Made by a program: the position numbers and the translations under genes. Positions 48,086-57,636 of a stretch of 64,000 nucleotides of DNA are shown in pieces. The stretch covers positions 558,001 through 622,000 of the forward strand of contig NZ_AP024235.1 of assembly GCF_016756315.1 (NCBI RefSeq). The letters are read 5' to 3'. The notes beneath the pieces are model-generated. The model made no database searches, was not told where the DNA came from, and saw only the letters and a program-made list of their open reading frames with translations. This DNA is from Alteromonas sp. KC3. GTDB taxonomy: Bacteria; Pseudomonadota; Gammaproteobacteria; Enterobacterales; Alteromonadaceae. The stretch's first letter is position 1. Every line of letters begins with the position of its first letter.

Positions 48086-48409
48086 TTAGGGGCGAACACC
48101 CACACAATCTAAAGGGCAATGCCCTAATCCATCAAGAAAGTTGACGCAGTTACTTAATTCGTCGAAGAGGTATTTATCGTTTTCAAGTTTATCGCCATTC
48201 CAATAATGCACTTGGTGTAATAGATGCCAAAAAACACGTTCTTTTGGCGTATATGGCTGTGTTAATGTGTAATCAATCTGGCCCCACTCTTCCATGCTGT
48301 CCCAAAAGAAGAGCTCGAGCTCCTCTGCGGGAAGTTCGCCCTGCCAGAATGCTTTCAAATAAAAACACAGTTGCTTCGCTTTACTATCTACGAAATCTTG
48401 AACAGTCAC
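48086..48409 (-). CDS. Conserved hypothetical protein (107 residues)
   Basis: This small soluble protein is not recognised. It is rich in aromatic residues and tryptophan (FYLKAFWQGELPAEELELFF, ERVFWHLLHQVHYW) and acidic. GTG 48409 (protein MTVQDFVDSKAKQL) is preferred over an in-frame TTG at 48439, because a TATAAT -10-like box at 48442-48447 would put the transcript start at or after the TTG. No ribosome-binding site is visible for either. The composition argues for a real gene. Neighbours give no hint of function. Confidence 0.65.
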   Translation of the reverse strand: MTVQDFVDSKAKQLCFYLKAFWQGELPAEELELFFWDSMEEWGQIDYTLTQPYTPKERVFWHLLHQVHYWNGDKLENDKYLFDELSNCVNFLDGLGHCPLDCVGVRP

Positions 48410-48551
48410 GAGGTGCCCAACCGTATTTGCGTTATACAAGTATTATAGTTCATAACAATCTAACTGCTCGTTAGCAGGCCATTGCGTAGCGCGTTTTCTC
48501 ACTAGGTAATTGTTTTCTTGATTAATTTAGCGTAATCCCTAGAACAGAGAT

Positions 48552-49436
48552 TTACCAGCCTAGATGACGTGTCCAGCCAATAGTGGTGTTTGTAAGTGTA
48601 TGAATATAGGCGCTTTCTTGATCTGGCTTTATACTAAAGACTAATGGTGTGCCCGATATCTCAACCTGACGATAGTGCATTTTTAGTGCATTTTTTGCAC
48701 TCACTCGTCGCTGTGCTGCGGTACTTGATGCCCAGTTGCTGTAGTTGCCCACAGCAAGATCTAGGACCGGAAAGTCTGATTGGGCAATATTATCAACGAC
48801 TAAGTCGTTAATTGTGGAATCTGGCCAAAATGGGGAAATAGCGACAAATGTGTCAGGGTGAAGTGACGGTTGTGTGGTTGCTAGTGACAAAAAGCTCGCT
48901 GCCAGCATGCCTTGTGCGATAATTAGTCGGTAACCTTGTCGCTCTTGAAGATAGTTGTTAAGTGCGTTCAGTTGCATGCCTAATTTGTTTTTGGTGTCGT
49001 CAAAATCGAGATGCTGAGTAAGCTGATTACTTCGAGGATGGATGTCTGGGTCCATCGTCAGTACATTATCTGATTGCTCTGGTGGGTTTTCGCTTTCTAC
49101 TTGTGAAGTGGCTTGAGCGTCATTGTGTAACGGTTGCTCAAATGGGCTGATAATCACGTTCCAGCCTTTTTCGGCCAGTTTTTCAGCCAACATGTCGCCC
49201 TGTCCCATCGTTAATCCCGCTGGAGACAATTCACTAATGATAATAGCAGTTCCCAGTGGCAAGGGGGTGTGAGCGTCAACTTCGACAATGGGCAAAATAG
49301 TGTCGCCAGCGATAATTTCTGTTACCTGACCGGGTAAGTATGCATGGCTAATATCGGCAAAAAAGTCGCCTACAGCGGCAGATGAATACACGGTCGGTAT
49401 CATCAAAAATAGAAGCGAGCACAGATGCTTAATCAT
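48552..49436 (-). CDS. Secreted DUF3530-like alpha/beta-hydrolase-type protein
   Basis: The 294-residue product has a signal peptide (about 1-21, ending SSAAVG). The rest resembles DUF3530 proteins, which have an alpha/beta-hydrolase-like shape: TAIIISELSPAGLTMGQGDMLAEKLAEKGW at about 63-92 (strand, loop, helix), a spacer of low conservation (about 105-150), then RLIIAQGMLAASFLSLA (about 175-191) at the nucleophile-elbow position, with GQGML-like GMLAAS and no classical GxSxG. Catalytic activity is therefore doubtful. It stands alone. Confidence 0.7.
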   Translation of the reverse strand: MIKHLCSLLFLMIPTVYSSAAVGDFFADISHAYLPGQVTEIIAGDTILPIVEVDAHTPLPLGTAIIISELSPAGLTMGQGDMLAEKLAEKGWNVIISPFEQPLHNDAQATSQVESENPPEQSDNVLTMDPDIHPRSNQLTQHLDFDDTKNKLGMQLNALNNYLQERQGYRLIIAQGMLAASFLSLATTQPSLHPDTFVAISPFWPDSTINDLVVDNIAQSDFPVLDLAVGNYSNWASSTAAQRRVSAKNALKMHYRQVEISGTPLVFSIKPDQESAYIHTLTNTTIGWTRHLGW

Positions 49437-49571
49437 TGTTTGCGAACCAGTCCTAACGAAAAAAGCGCTTTAACTAAAATAGTCTACATACGGTATATCG
49501 GCCTAATGACAAATATCTGCAATCCAAATATCGCGAATAGTTCGCTGCCCAGCGTTTATTCCTAGCGTGAT

Positions 49572-50282
49572 TTAGTCTTGAGAAAGTGGCTCGGCGCGAA
49601 CATGACTAAACGGCGCTGGACATTGAAAGTTGAGCCATTGCTTAGTAGATGGATGAGTAAAGCATAAGCTCTCAGCGTGTAACTGCAAGCGTGAAGCCAT
49701 GGCCAAAGCACTGTCATGTGCATAAAGCCTATCACCCAAAATAGGGTGACCAAGTTCTAGCATATGTACCCGCAACTGATGTGAGCGCCCGGTAATGGGG
49801 TAAAGCGCAACAAGTGAAAAGGGATGTCCGTTTGTATCATACATGCGATCAACTACTTCAAAGTGCGTTAACGCGTGTTTTCCCCGTTCAAAATCAACCA
49901 TCTGCTTTGGTCTATTAGGCCAGTCACAAATTAACGGCAAATCTACTTCGCCGCTATCTTGAGCTATATGGCCAAAGACGCTGGCAAAGTAACGCTTTTT
50001 TGTTTTTCTAAGCTCAAATTGCTTGGAGATATGGCGATGGCTGTCTTTGTTCAACGCCATCACCATAATGCCCGATGTGGCCATATCGAGTCGATGAACC
50101 ACTGTGGCAGTTGGCAATACAGCGTTGACCCGAGTGATCAACGCATCTTTATGCTCAGCTGCCTTGCCCGGTACGCTTAATAGTCCACTGGGCTTATGTG
50201 CCACAACGATGTCCTCATCTCGATAAAGGAAATCGAGATAAGGCATCATGGGTGGTTTGTACTCAAAACTTGGATTTGCCAT
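49572..50282 (-). CDS. rluA: Pseudouridine synthase RluA
   Basis: RluA modifies U746 of 23S rRNA and U32 of several tRNAs. The 236-residue protein lacks an S4 domain, as RluA does. The catalytic motif is HRLDMATSGIMVMA (about 63-76, catalytic Asp in RLD), with KRYFASVFG, ITGRSHQLRVHM and PILGDRLY following. Its ATG overlaps the rapA stop by one base (TAATG), so translation is coupled. The rapA-rluA order is the same in E. coli. Confidence 0.94.
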   Translation of the reverse strand: MANPSFEYKPPMMPYLDFLYRDEDIVVAHKPSGLLSVPGKAAEHKDALITRVNAVLPTATVVHRLDMATSGIMVMALNKDSHRHISKQFELRKTKKRYFASVFGHIAQDSGEVDLPLICDWPNRPKQMVDFERGKHALTHFEVVDRMYDTNGHPFSLVALYPITGRSHQLRVHMLELGHPILGDRLYAHDSALAMASRLQLHAESLCFTHPSTKQWLNFQCPAPFSHVRAEPLSQD

Positions 50283-53125
50283 TAAGGGTTATTCACCACT
50301 ATGCGCAGTGCGTCTAGCTGGACATCTGCTTCTTGAATAACTTTATCTAACGCATTCATTTGGGTTTCGATAAATTCTATTTCACTGTCGCGCACTGCAG
50401 GGTTGCGTTTTTTAAGATCTCTTAATCGCTGAATCTCGCCATTTAGCGTATTGTGCATAGTTGCTAGCGCATCGTGCTGCTTTTGGTTTGCTTCTTGATG
50501 CGCAAGTTTACGCGCTTTTTCTATCGCTAATTCAAGCGGCTGTTGTAGCGCTTTAATTAGCTGTGCTGATATTTTTCGGCCTACTTTGCGTTTTACATCA
50601 AAGCTTAAATCAGACGGTTTGCCTTGAGCATCTAGACACACTCTTACCGGTGTTTGCGGTAAAAAGCGACCTAATTGAAGTGCTTTTGGCGCTTGCGCGT
50701 GCAATACAAAAAGCGCTTCTATCCAATAGGCCCCCTTAGGCAGCGAAGGTTCAGCGATGAAGCCCATACTACTTTTGCCGTGCACATCGGTAAGCACCAC
50801 ATCAATTGCAGTATGCACTAGCGGATGGTCCCAGCTTAAGAACTGCACGTTCTCTAGTGTAGTAGCCACACGGCGTTTGTACGTCACTGTCATGCCCTCA
50901 GGATCGAGTCCTGGTAACTGGCTAACCATGGATTCCGTTGGCATAAGGATGAAGCAGTCGTTACCTTTTTCGTCTTGTTGAACGCCTATGGCGTCGAAAA
51001 CACGCCCCATAAAGCGCGATAAATCTTGCTCACTATCCAACGTAATAATATCTTCAAGCAGTTGTTCGACACGTCCTTCACCCGAGGCATTAAGTTCAAG
51101 CAAACGGTCTCGTCCAGCTTCAAGTTGCGCTACAAGCTGGCTATTAAGCGTAATACTCATGTTGACCAGTTCGTCGCGGGCGGCCATATCATCAGGGTGT
51201 AAGCATGCACCAATCAACAGTGGCTTCACATCGTCAAATACGCCTGAGCCTGTCGGACAGGTTTTTTCAAAGGCATTGAGCCCTTCATGGTACCAGTCAA
51301 GCAACACGTGTTGTGCGGTTTTGGCTAAATAAGGCACGTGAATTTGTACCGTCTGTGTCTGGCCAATTCGGTCTAGTCGACCAATACGCTGTTCAAGTAA
51401 GTCAGGGGTAATAGGCAAATCAAACAGTACTAGGTGATGTGCAAATTGAAAGTTACGACCTTCACTACCTATTTCGCTACACAACAGTATTTGCGCCCCT
51501 TCTTCTTCATCGGCAAAGTAATGCGCTGCTTTGTCGCGCTCTACAATACTCATACCTTCATGGAAAACGCTATGTCGAATGCCTGTTTGAGTTCGAATCA
51601 CTTCACCTAGCTCTTGTGCGGTACGGGCGCTAGCACAGATAAGTAGGATCTTTTCTGGCTTAACGTCTTGCATGAAGTCGAGTAGCCACGCGACCCTTGG
51701 GTCGTGCTTGGTCCAGCTGTTTACCACACTCGCCATTCGCTCTGGATAGAGCGAGTAAGTAAGGTCACCGCCTGAAACGGCATCTGAGTATACTTCAGGA
51801 AGAGCAAGCTCATAGGCGCTTAGCTTACGCTCTGGGAATCCTTCGATATTGGCGCGACGGTTTCTAAATAGCATTCGTCCTGTGCCATGGCAGTCAATGA
51901 GTTGATGCAAAAGCGCGTGTCGATTGTTTGAATCAGACAAATCACCTGCGTGCTCCATAACATCAGGCGCGAATTCGGCCAGCTTGTTGCGCTGTTTATC
52001 ATTTGGCTCTGCGTCAGATAAAAGTGGTGCTACGGCATCGGCGAGTTGGCTGTATTTAGATTCTTCTTCTAAGAAAGCATCGTAACTATGAAAGCGAGCA
52101 GGGTCGAGTAGTCTAAGACGTGCAAAATGACTTTCGTGGCCTAACTGGTCGGGCGTAGCAGTAAGCAGTAATACCCCTGGAGTTTTATTCGCCAAGGCTT
52201 CTACACACAAGTATTCTGCAGAAGGAGCATCGCTTGACCATGCAAGGTGGTGCGCCTCATCGACAACCATCACGTCCCAGCTAGCGGCTTGAATTTGCTG
52301 TTGTCGCTTTTCACTTTGGCTCAAGAAATCGATACTGCATAACACAAGCTGATCGTTCTCAAAGGGGTTAACGTCGCCTTCGTCAGAGGCCTCGCTGTCT
52401 TCTAATGCCTCGCAGCGACTTTCATCGTAAATAGAAAATGGCAGATTAACGCGACGCAGCATTTCTACCAGCCATTGGTGTACCAATGAATCTGGCACCA
52501 GTATTAGCACGCGTTCTGCACGGCCTGTCTTTAATTGCTGGTGGATAATAAGTGCTGCTTCAATGGTTTTACCCAAGCCTACTTCGTCGGCCAAAAGCAC
52601 ACGGGGTGCATGACGGCCACCCACTTCAGAAGCAATATGAAGCTGGTGCGGAATCAGTGATATACGCGCGCCAGCCAGCCCAATTGTGCTAGAGCGAAGG
52701 TAATCGTATTGATAATCCAGAGCGCGCTCGCGCAAGTCAAACCACTTCGGGTGATCAAGCTGTTGGCTGAACAGTCGCTTTTCTGGTTGGTTCAAACGAA
52801 TGTGGTGATCAAGCATGGTTTCGGGTAAACGTGCTTCAGCCTTAGTATCTTCACGTAGACCGTGATATATAAAAACACCTTGGCTTTCTTCTTTTTCGGT
52901 TATGGTCATTTCCCAGCCATCTTGGCTTTTTACCGTGTCGCCAATTTCAAAGATAAGTCGTGTTAATGGCGCTTCTTGCTTGGTATACATTCGCGCATCG
53001 CCAGTGGCTGGATAAAGCACTTCTACAGAACGAAAATCGACACCAATAATGGCACCTAAACCAAGCTCTGTTTCGGTATTACTTAACCAACGTTGACCTA
53101 CTGAAAATTGACTGTCTGAACTCAT
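50282..53125 (-). CDS. rapA: RNA polymerase recycling ATPase RapA (Swi2/Snf2)
   Basis: RapA is a DNA translocase that binds RNA polymerase and helps it recycle. The 947-residue protein has the N-terminal Tudor-like domains (about 1-110, FSVGQRWLSNTETELGLG), helicase motif I DEVGLGKTIEA (about 180), motif II DEAHHL, and a second RecA lobe with CSEIGSEGRNFQFAHHLVLFDLP and QRIGRLDRIGQ. The long C-terminal region ends in a predicted coiled coil. Upstream of the ATG there is a weak AAGGTTGG. The length is close to E. coli (968). Confidence 0.95.
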   Translation of the reverse strand: MSSDSQFSVGQRWLSNTETELGLGAIIGVDFRSVEVLYPATGDARMYTKQEAPLTRLIFEIGDTVKSQDGWEMTITEKEESQGVFIYHGLREDTKAEARLPETMLDHHIRLNQPEKRLFSQQLDHPKWFDLRERALDYQYDYLRSSTIGLAGARISLIPHQLHIASEVGGRHAPRVLLADEVGLGKTIEAALIIHQQLKTGRAERVLILVPDSLVHQWLVEMLRRVNLPFSIYDESRCEALEDSEASDEGDVNPFENDQLVLCSIDFLSQSEKRQQQIQAASWDVMVVDEAHHLAWSSDAPSAEYLCVEALANKTPGVLLLTATPDQLGHESHFARLRLLDPARFHSYDAFLEEESKYSQLADAVAPLLSDAEPNDKQRNKLAEFAPDVMEHAGDLSDSNNRHALLHQLIDCHGTGRMLFRNRRANIEGFPERKLSAYELALPEVYSDAVSGGDLTYSLYPERMASVVNSWTKHDPRVAWLLDFMQDVKPEKILLICASARTAQELGEVIRTQTGIRHSVFHEGMSIVERDKAAHYFADEEEGAQILLCSEIGSEGRNFQFAHHLVLFDLPITPDLLEQRIGRLDRIGQTQTVQIHVPYLAKTAQHVLLDWYHEGLNAFEKTCPTGSGVFDDVKPLLIGACLHPDDMAARDELVNMSITLNSQLVAQLEAGRDRLLELNASGEGRVEQLLEDIITLDSEQDLSRFMGRVFDAIGVQQDEKGNDCFILMPTESMVSQLPGLDPEGMTVTYKRRVATTLENVQFLSWDHPLVHTAIDVVLTDVHGKSSMGFIAEPSLPKGAYWIEALFVLHAQAPKALQLGRFLPQTPVRVCLDAQGKPSDLSFDVKRKVGRKISAQLIKALQQPLELAIEKARKLAHQEANQKQHDALATMHNTLNGEIQRLRDLKKRNPAVRDSEIEFIETQMNALDKVIQEADVQLDALRIVVNNP

Positions 53126-53502
53126 AAATCACCAACCTTTTTTGCGGGGGCGGTATTGTACGCATTGCGTTGTGATAAGTCATTAATACTAGCTTATTTG
53201 TCTAATATGTGTGGTCGAGCTTGGGCTCGATGACACGCATGAACTCATCCATGAGGCTCTCAAACGACATCCATGTCGTTTGAAGGTTGCAAAGTGATTC
53301 ACGCCCCTCTTTCAAAACAACAAGCCTCAGTTTCGTTTAACAACTTTTCAAAATGCATGCTTCTTGAAAGGGGGGAATATTGGTATACGGCTAGAGCGCT
53401 TGCGGGGCTTGCATTGTCGCAGTGTTAACGTAAAACTGTCGTATCACTGTCGAGATAAATTTCCTAACGTTAGATGGCGCGATTAACGGAAGGAGACGCG
53501 AG
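53126..53502. other. Divergent intergenic region rapA / XRE regulator with a palindrome
   Basis: CAAACGACAT (53261-53270) and ATGTCGTTTG (53273-53282) are perfect complements separated by two bases, giving a 22-base palindrome. TTTCAAAACAACAAGCC follows within 60 bases, but no other structure is clear. The region must hold the rapA promoter and that of the regulator. No gene is supported. Confidence 0.5.
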
Positions 53503-54249
53503 ATGGATATGAAAATAGACACCCAAAAACTCATTGAACTTCGCAATGCTAAAGCGTGGAGCCAACAGCACTTAGCAGATGTATCTGGCTTGAGCTTGAG
53601 AACCATTCAACGCATTGAGAAAAATCAGTCAGCTTCTCAAGAGTCGGTCAAAGCCATTGCGGCGGCATTTGATGGTACCCCGGATATGTTGCTTGTAACA
53701 CCCCATAAATACGAGCAACAAAATGTTACCTCACCGGCCAATTCGTCAACGTTAAACCAGGTGAGTTTTTCATTATCACGCCAACATTTAATGTGGCTTC
53801 TCGGCGCTCTGATTATCTCATTAGTTGTGATGATGTATTGGTCGCAGGCGGTTAACGCCACTGACAGCAAAGGTAAAGTGGTGGAAGCAGGAGCACTTGT
53901 ACAAATTGATGATGCGACACTACAAGATGGCATGGATTGGTTGCTGCTAGTTGATAGCCAGCGTTACGCGCAAAGCTGGGATGAAAGCGGCCCTATTTTT
54001 AAAACCAGTGTGACACAAGCAAAATGGGTTGAGGCCATGCAACTGGTGCGCAAGCCTTTGGGGGAAGCAACCTCAAGAGAGCTTGCCACTGCGCAAGCAC
54101 CCACTACGTTACCCGGTTTACCCGATGGCGAATATCTCATATTAACGTTTTCTACCCAATTTGACGCCAGTTCCTCGCTGGCTACAGAAACGTTATCAAT
54201 GGTGAATATCGATGGACAGTACAGAACTATTGGGTACTTTATTCGTTAA
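53503..54249 (+). CDS. Membrane-anchored XRE-type transcriptional regulator
   Basis: The 248-residue protein has an N-terminal helix-turn-helix (about 8-62; AWSQQHLADVSGLSLRTIQRIEKNQ), one transmembrane helix at about 89-108 (LMWLLGALIISLVVMMYW) and a C-terminal periplasmic domain of about 135 residues without a recognised family (PDGEYLILTFSTQFD). The layout resembles RodZ-like or ToxR-like one-component systems, where an envelope signal reaches DNA directly. AAGGAG lies 7 bases upstream of the ATG. Target genes are unknown; it is divergent from rapA. Confidence 0.78.
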   Translation: MDMKIDTQKLIELRNAKAWSQQHLADVSGLSLRTIQRIEKNQSASQESVKAIAAAFDGTPDMLLVTPHKYEQQNVTSPANSSTLNQVSFSLSRQHLMWLLGALIISLVVMMYWSQAVNATDSKGKVVEAGALVQIDDATLQDGMDWLLLVDSQRYAQSWDESGPIFKTSVTQAKWVEAMQLVRKPLGEATSRELATAQAPTTLPGLPDGEYLILTFSTQFDASSSLATETLSMVNIDGQYRTIGYFIR

Positions 54250-54538
54250 AAATGGTAGGCATCGAATGCGGTAAGTACTATTTTCTTCGCAGAAAAATAA
54301 AAGTAGAAAAACAGTGCTAAATTTGAATTTCTGCATTATGGTGGAATAAGAAAGAGTTCGAAAAATACAACGAACTCATGAGGCAGATTGTGTAGTACTG
54401 CTTCTCAGTCGACGCGAGTAGGGGAGGATGTCCTGTTTCGAGCGGCACCTTCTCAATAAGCGGAACTGTAGCTTGTTAGCCTAAGTCATAGTGACTTAAG
54501 CCATTGGGCTAATCTGGCTTTATTTACCGGAGTGAAGG

Positions 54539-55936
54539 ATGCCAAGAAAAAATTCTACCGATACCAAAATTTACGTCCTCGATACCAATATTCTGCTTCA
54601 CGAACCTCACGCCTTTCTCTCATTTAAAGAACACGACGTCGTTATTCCAATGACAGTGTTAGAAGAACTCGATTACATCAAGGACAGCAAAAAAGACGTC
54701 GCTCGCGATGCGCGTGTTTCTATTCGCGCAATGGAGGATTTACTACACGATGCAACCCCTGAGGACATGCTCGCTGGCGTTTCAATGGAAGGGCTAGGCG
54801 CAGGGCAAACAGCACCGACAGGCAGTTTGTCTATATTTGCAGACCTTAATATGGTGGAAGCGCAACAAGTTTTCACCAGTAATGAAAACGACAACCGAAT
54901 TATCAATGTGGCTTTACACTTACAAAAGACCTTTGCGCCACAAAAGGTCGTGCTGGTGACCAAAGACCTAAATATGCGCCTTAAGGCAAAGGGAGCCGGG
55001 CTTGCACATGTTGAGGATTATCGCACCGATCAGCTCATCACTGATATCAAATACCTCTCTCGAGGTTTTCACACCTTTGAAGGTAACTTTTGGGATAATG
55101 TAAAAAGTGTAGATAGCCGACAGGAAGGCCGCGACACCATTCACACTGTACCCAAATCCATGCTTCCCGAAGCATACGTAAATGAGTTTTTACTGGATGA
55201 GTCACAACAGTTTGCTGGCCTTATTGAAGAGATTTCAAGTGATACGCTTGAGGTCCTCGACTTAGGCTACGAGCGTTTGATGAGTCGTCATGCATGGGGG
55301 ATAACACCTAAAAATATTGGGCAAGCGATGGCACTTCATGCCTTGCTCGACCCACACATTGATATGGTTATTTTAACCGGGCCGGCGGGGAGTGGTAAAA
55401 CCTTGCTCGCGTTAGCTGCAGCGCTTGAAATGGTGGTAGAGCGCAATATGTACGACAAAATTATCGTAACGCGAAGTACGCCAGAGATTGCTGAGTCCAT
55501 CGGCTTTTTACCGGGCACTGAAGAAGAAAAAATGCTGCCTTGGCTTGCTGCCATTACTGATTCTTTGGAGGTACTTCACAAGCACGATGAAAACACCAAA
55601 GGCTCAATGAATTACATCATGGAAAAAGCTAACATCCAGTATAAATCGGTCAACTTTATGCGCGGGCGCAGTATCCAAAATGCCATCGTAATACTCGATG
55701 AGTCGCAAAACTTAACGGCATCTCAGCTTAAAACCATTATTACGAGGTGCGGTGAAGGTACCAAATTGATTGTAGGCGGTAACCTTGCTCAGATTGATAG
55801 CAACTATCTATCGGCAGTGACATCGGGCCTGACCTACCTTGTAGAGAAATTTAAAGATTTCTCAGGCAGTGCCACGATAAACCTTGATGGCGTGGTAAGA
55901 AGCCGTTTAGCGAGCTTTGCTGAAGAAAATCTGTAA
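54539..55936 (+). CDS. PIN-PhoH fusion ATPase (PhoH2/YlaK type)
   Basis: The 465-residue protein joins an N-terminal PIN nuclease domain (about 8-150; YVLDTNILLHEP, acidic residues in DARVSIRAMEDLL) to a PhoH-like P-loop ATPase (about 255-460; Walker A TGPAGSGKTLLA, Walker B VILDESQNLT). Such PhoH2 proteins act as RNA helicase and ribonuclease. No antitoxin-like gene lies upstream, unlike phoAT-phoH2 of actinobacteria. CCGGAG precedes the ATG by 7-8 bases. A hairpin follows the stop. Confidence 0.9.
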   Translation: MPRKNSTDTKIYVLDTNILLHEPHAFLSFKEHDVVIPMTVLEELDYIKDSKKDVARDARVSIRAMEDLLHDATPEDMLAGVSMEGLGAGQTAPTGSLSIFADLNMVEAQQVFTSNENDNRIINVALHLQKTFAPQKVVLVTKDLNMRLKAKGAGLAHVEDYRTDQLITDIKYLSRGFHTFEGNFWDNVKSVDSRQEGRDTIHTVPKSMLPEAYVNEFLLDESQQFAGLIEEISSDTLEVLDLGYERLMSRHAWGITPKNIGQAMALHALLDPHIDMVILTGPAGSGKTLLALAAALEMVVERNMYDKIIVTRSTPEIAESIGFLPGTEEEKMLPWLAAITDSLEVLHKHDENTKGSMNYIMEKANIQYKSVNFMRGRSIQNAIVILDESQNLTASQLKTIITRCGEGTKLIVGGNLAQIDSNYLSAVTSGLTYLVEKFKDFSGSATINLDGVVRSRLASFAEENL

Positions 55937-55953
55937 CGCTACCTCGTCTAATG

Positions 55954-55977
55954 ACAGCCTTCATTTTTGAAGGCTGT
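55954..55977 (+). terminator. Hairpin after the PIN-PhoH gene
   Basis: ACAGCCTTCA (55954-55963) and TGAAGGCTGT (55968-55977) form a 10-bp stem with a TTTT loop, 18 bases after the stop. The T-run after it is weak (TCGCGTG), so termination is likely but not certain. Confidence 0.55.
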
Positions 55978-55982
55978 TCGCG

Positions 55983-56016
55983 TGTTGTTCTGTTATTTTC
56001 TAATAACAGAACAACA
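55983..56016. promoter_or_regulatory. Perfect 15-bp inverted repeat upstream of the MocR-type gene
   Basis: TGTTGTTCTGTTATT (55983-55997) and AATAACAGAACAACA (56002-56016) are exact complements with a TTCT loop. The repeat ends 91 bases before the regulator start. It may be the operator for autoregulation, or a transcript hairpin. The lack of a T-run speaks against a simple terminator. Confidence 0.6.
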
Positions 56017-56107
56017 TTTCAACTGTTATACTTCTGTGTACTTGTTACCCGTGCATAGCAACAACATTGCGCTACTAACCGGACGTTTAACAAAGAGGAG
56101 CCAGCTA

Positions 56108-57553
56108 GTGGCTAAGTATGACGAACTCGCTCGTCAAATTAACGCTCAAATCGAACGCGGTGTTTGGGTAAAAGGTGAGAAACTACCGTCGCTCAGAAAG
56201 CAAGCCGAGCAAACCGGCTTTAGTCTCATGACGGTGCTACACGCATATCAATTGCTTGAAAGTCAGGGCGTCATTAGCTCAAAGGCACGCTCAGGGTTTG
56301 TGGTAGCGGCGTCTACCGATCCTAAGCAATCTGCCAGAGTACATAGCAGAGTCGAGGTTTCAGATGCCGTTAGCGTGAATGATTTTGTGTACGAGGTACT
56401 TCAGGCATCTCGCGACCCGCATATGTTTAGCCTTGGTTTTGCCTATCCAGACCCTTCTTTATATCCGCGCCAGCACCTCAACAAGTCGATTTCTTGTGCC
56501 GCTCAACAGATCTCATTAACAAGCGCTATGGACAATTTACCCCCGGGTAATCTTGAGCTTCGCAAAATAATCGCTAAGCGCTATGCCGCGCGAGGGGTCA
56601 GTATTTCACCCGATGACATTATCATTACGGCAGGCGCACTAGAGGCGCTAAATTTAAGTTTGCAGGCCTGTACGCAGCCTGGAGATTGGGTTGTTATTGA
56701 ATCGCCTGTTTTTTATGGTGCCTTGCAGGCATTGCAACGGTTAGGGCTAAAAGCCATTACTGTAAAAGTTACGCCTGAAAATGGCCTAGATGTGGCAGCC
56801 CTTGAGCGTGCATTGCAAAATCATCCGGTTAAAGCCTGTTGGTTAATGAGTAGCTATCAAAACCCGCTGGGTTATTCACTGTCAGATGATACTAAGCAAC
56901 GAATTGCTGGTCTGCTAGATACTTATAATGTCAGCTTAATCGAAGATGATGTCTACGCTGAGTTATACGCACAAGGCAAAGCGCCTTTGCCAATAAAACA
57001 CTTTATTAAAAATACCAACAGTATGTTGTGTTCGTCATTTTCAAAATCGTTAGTGGCAGGATACCGGATAGGTTGGGTGGCTGCGGGCAAAAACGCACTC
57101 AGTATTCAAAAGCAGCAATTAATGAGTACGCTTGCCACTAGCGCGCCAATACAATTGGCATTAGTTGATTATCTGACGAAGAAAAACTACGAACTGCACT
57201 TGAAGCAGCTGCGCAAAAAACTCATCGTCCGAAAAAAAGACATGGTTGATTTTCTCTGCGAACTTCTCAAAGACGTTGCCACCGTGTACTCACACAGCGG
57301 TGGTTATTTCGTATGGATTGAGTGCCAACCTCACATAGACGCCATGCAAGTTTACCAAGAGGCCCTGCGCCTTAATATCACTATTGCTCCGGGTAAGCTA
57401 TTTAGTGTAACTGAGCAATATGATCACTGCTTTCGCCTTAATGCCTCATTCGAACTTAATGAAGCAAGACGCAATCAACTTCGCAAGTTAGCCCATTTCA
57501 TAAAAGAACTGTCAAAAGAAGAACAATATAGTACAGATTTAAATAGCATCTGA
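56108..57553 (+). CDS. MocR-type regulator (GntR helix-turn-helix with aminotransferase domain)
   Basis: The 481-residue protein has an N-terminal GntR winged helix (about 1-72; KLPSLRKQAEQTGFSLMTVLHAYQLLESQGVI) and a fold-type I aminotransferase domain (about 110-470). The PLP lysine is K313 in CSSFSKSLVAGYRIGW; SYQNPLGYS and EDDVYAELY are further family motifs. MocR proteins sense PLP or amino-compounds and do not act as enzymes in most cases. GTG 56108 has GAGGAG 7 bases upstream, and the GntR domain starts right there; a longer frame to 55967 runs through a hairpin and is rejected. Confidence 0.9.
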   Translation: MAKYDELARQINAQIERGVWVKGEKLPSLRKQAEQTGFSLMTVLHAYQLLESQGVISSKARSGFVVAASTDPKQSARVHSRVEVSDAVSVNDFVYEVLQASRDPHMFSLGFAYPDPSLYPRQHLNKSISCAAQQISLTSAMDNLPPGNLELRKIIAKRYAARGVSISPDDIIITAGALEALNLSLQACTQPGDWVVIESPVFYGALQALQRLGLKAITVKVTPENGLDVAALERALQNHPVKACWLMSSYQNPLGYSLSDDTKQRIAGLLDTYNVSLIEDDVYAELYAQGKAPLPIKHFIKNTNSMLCSSFSKSLVAGYRIGWVAAGKNALSIQKQQLMSTLATSAPIQLALVDYLTKKNYELHLKQLRKKLIVRKKDMVDFLCELLKDVATVYSHSGGYFVWIECQPHIDAMQVYQEALRLNITIAPGKLFSVTEQYDHCFRLNASFELNEARRNQLRKLAHFIKELSKEEQYSTDLNSI

Positions 57554-57636
57554 TCTATAAAGAAAGCACCAAACTGTAGCTATGTAAAACCTGTTGAACC
57601 TTTACCATTGGCGCAAAATTCTCTAGGAGAAAGCCA

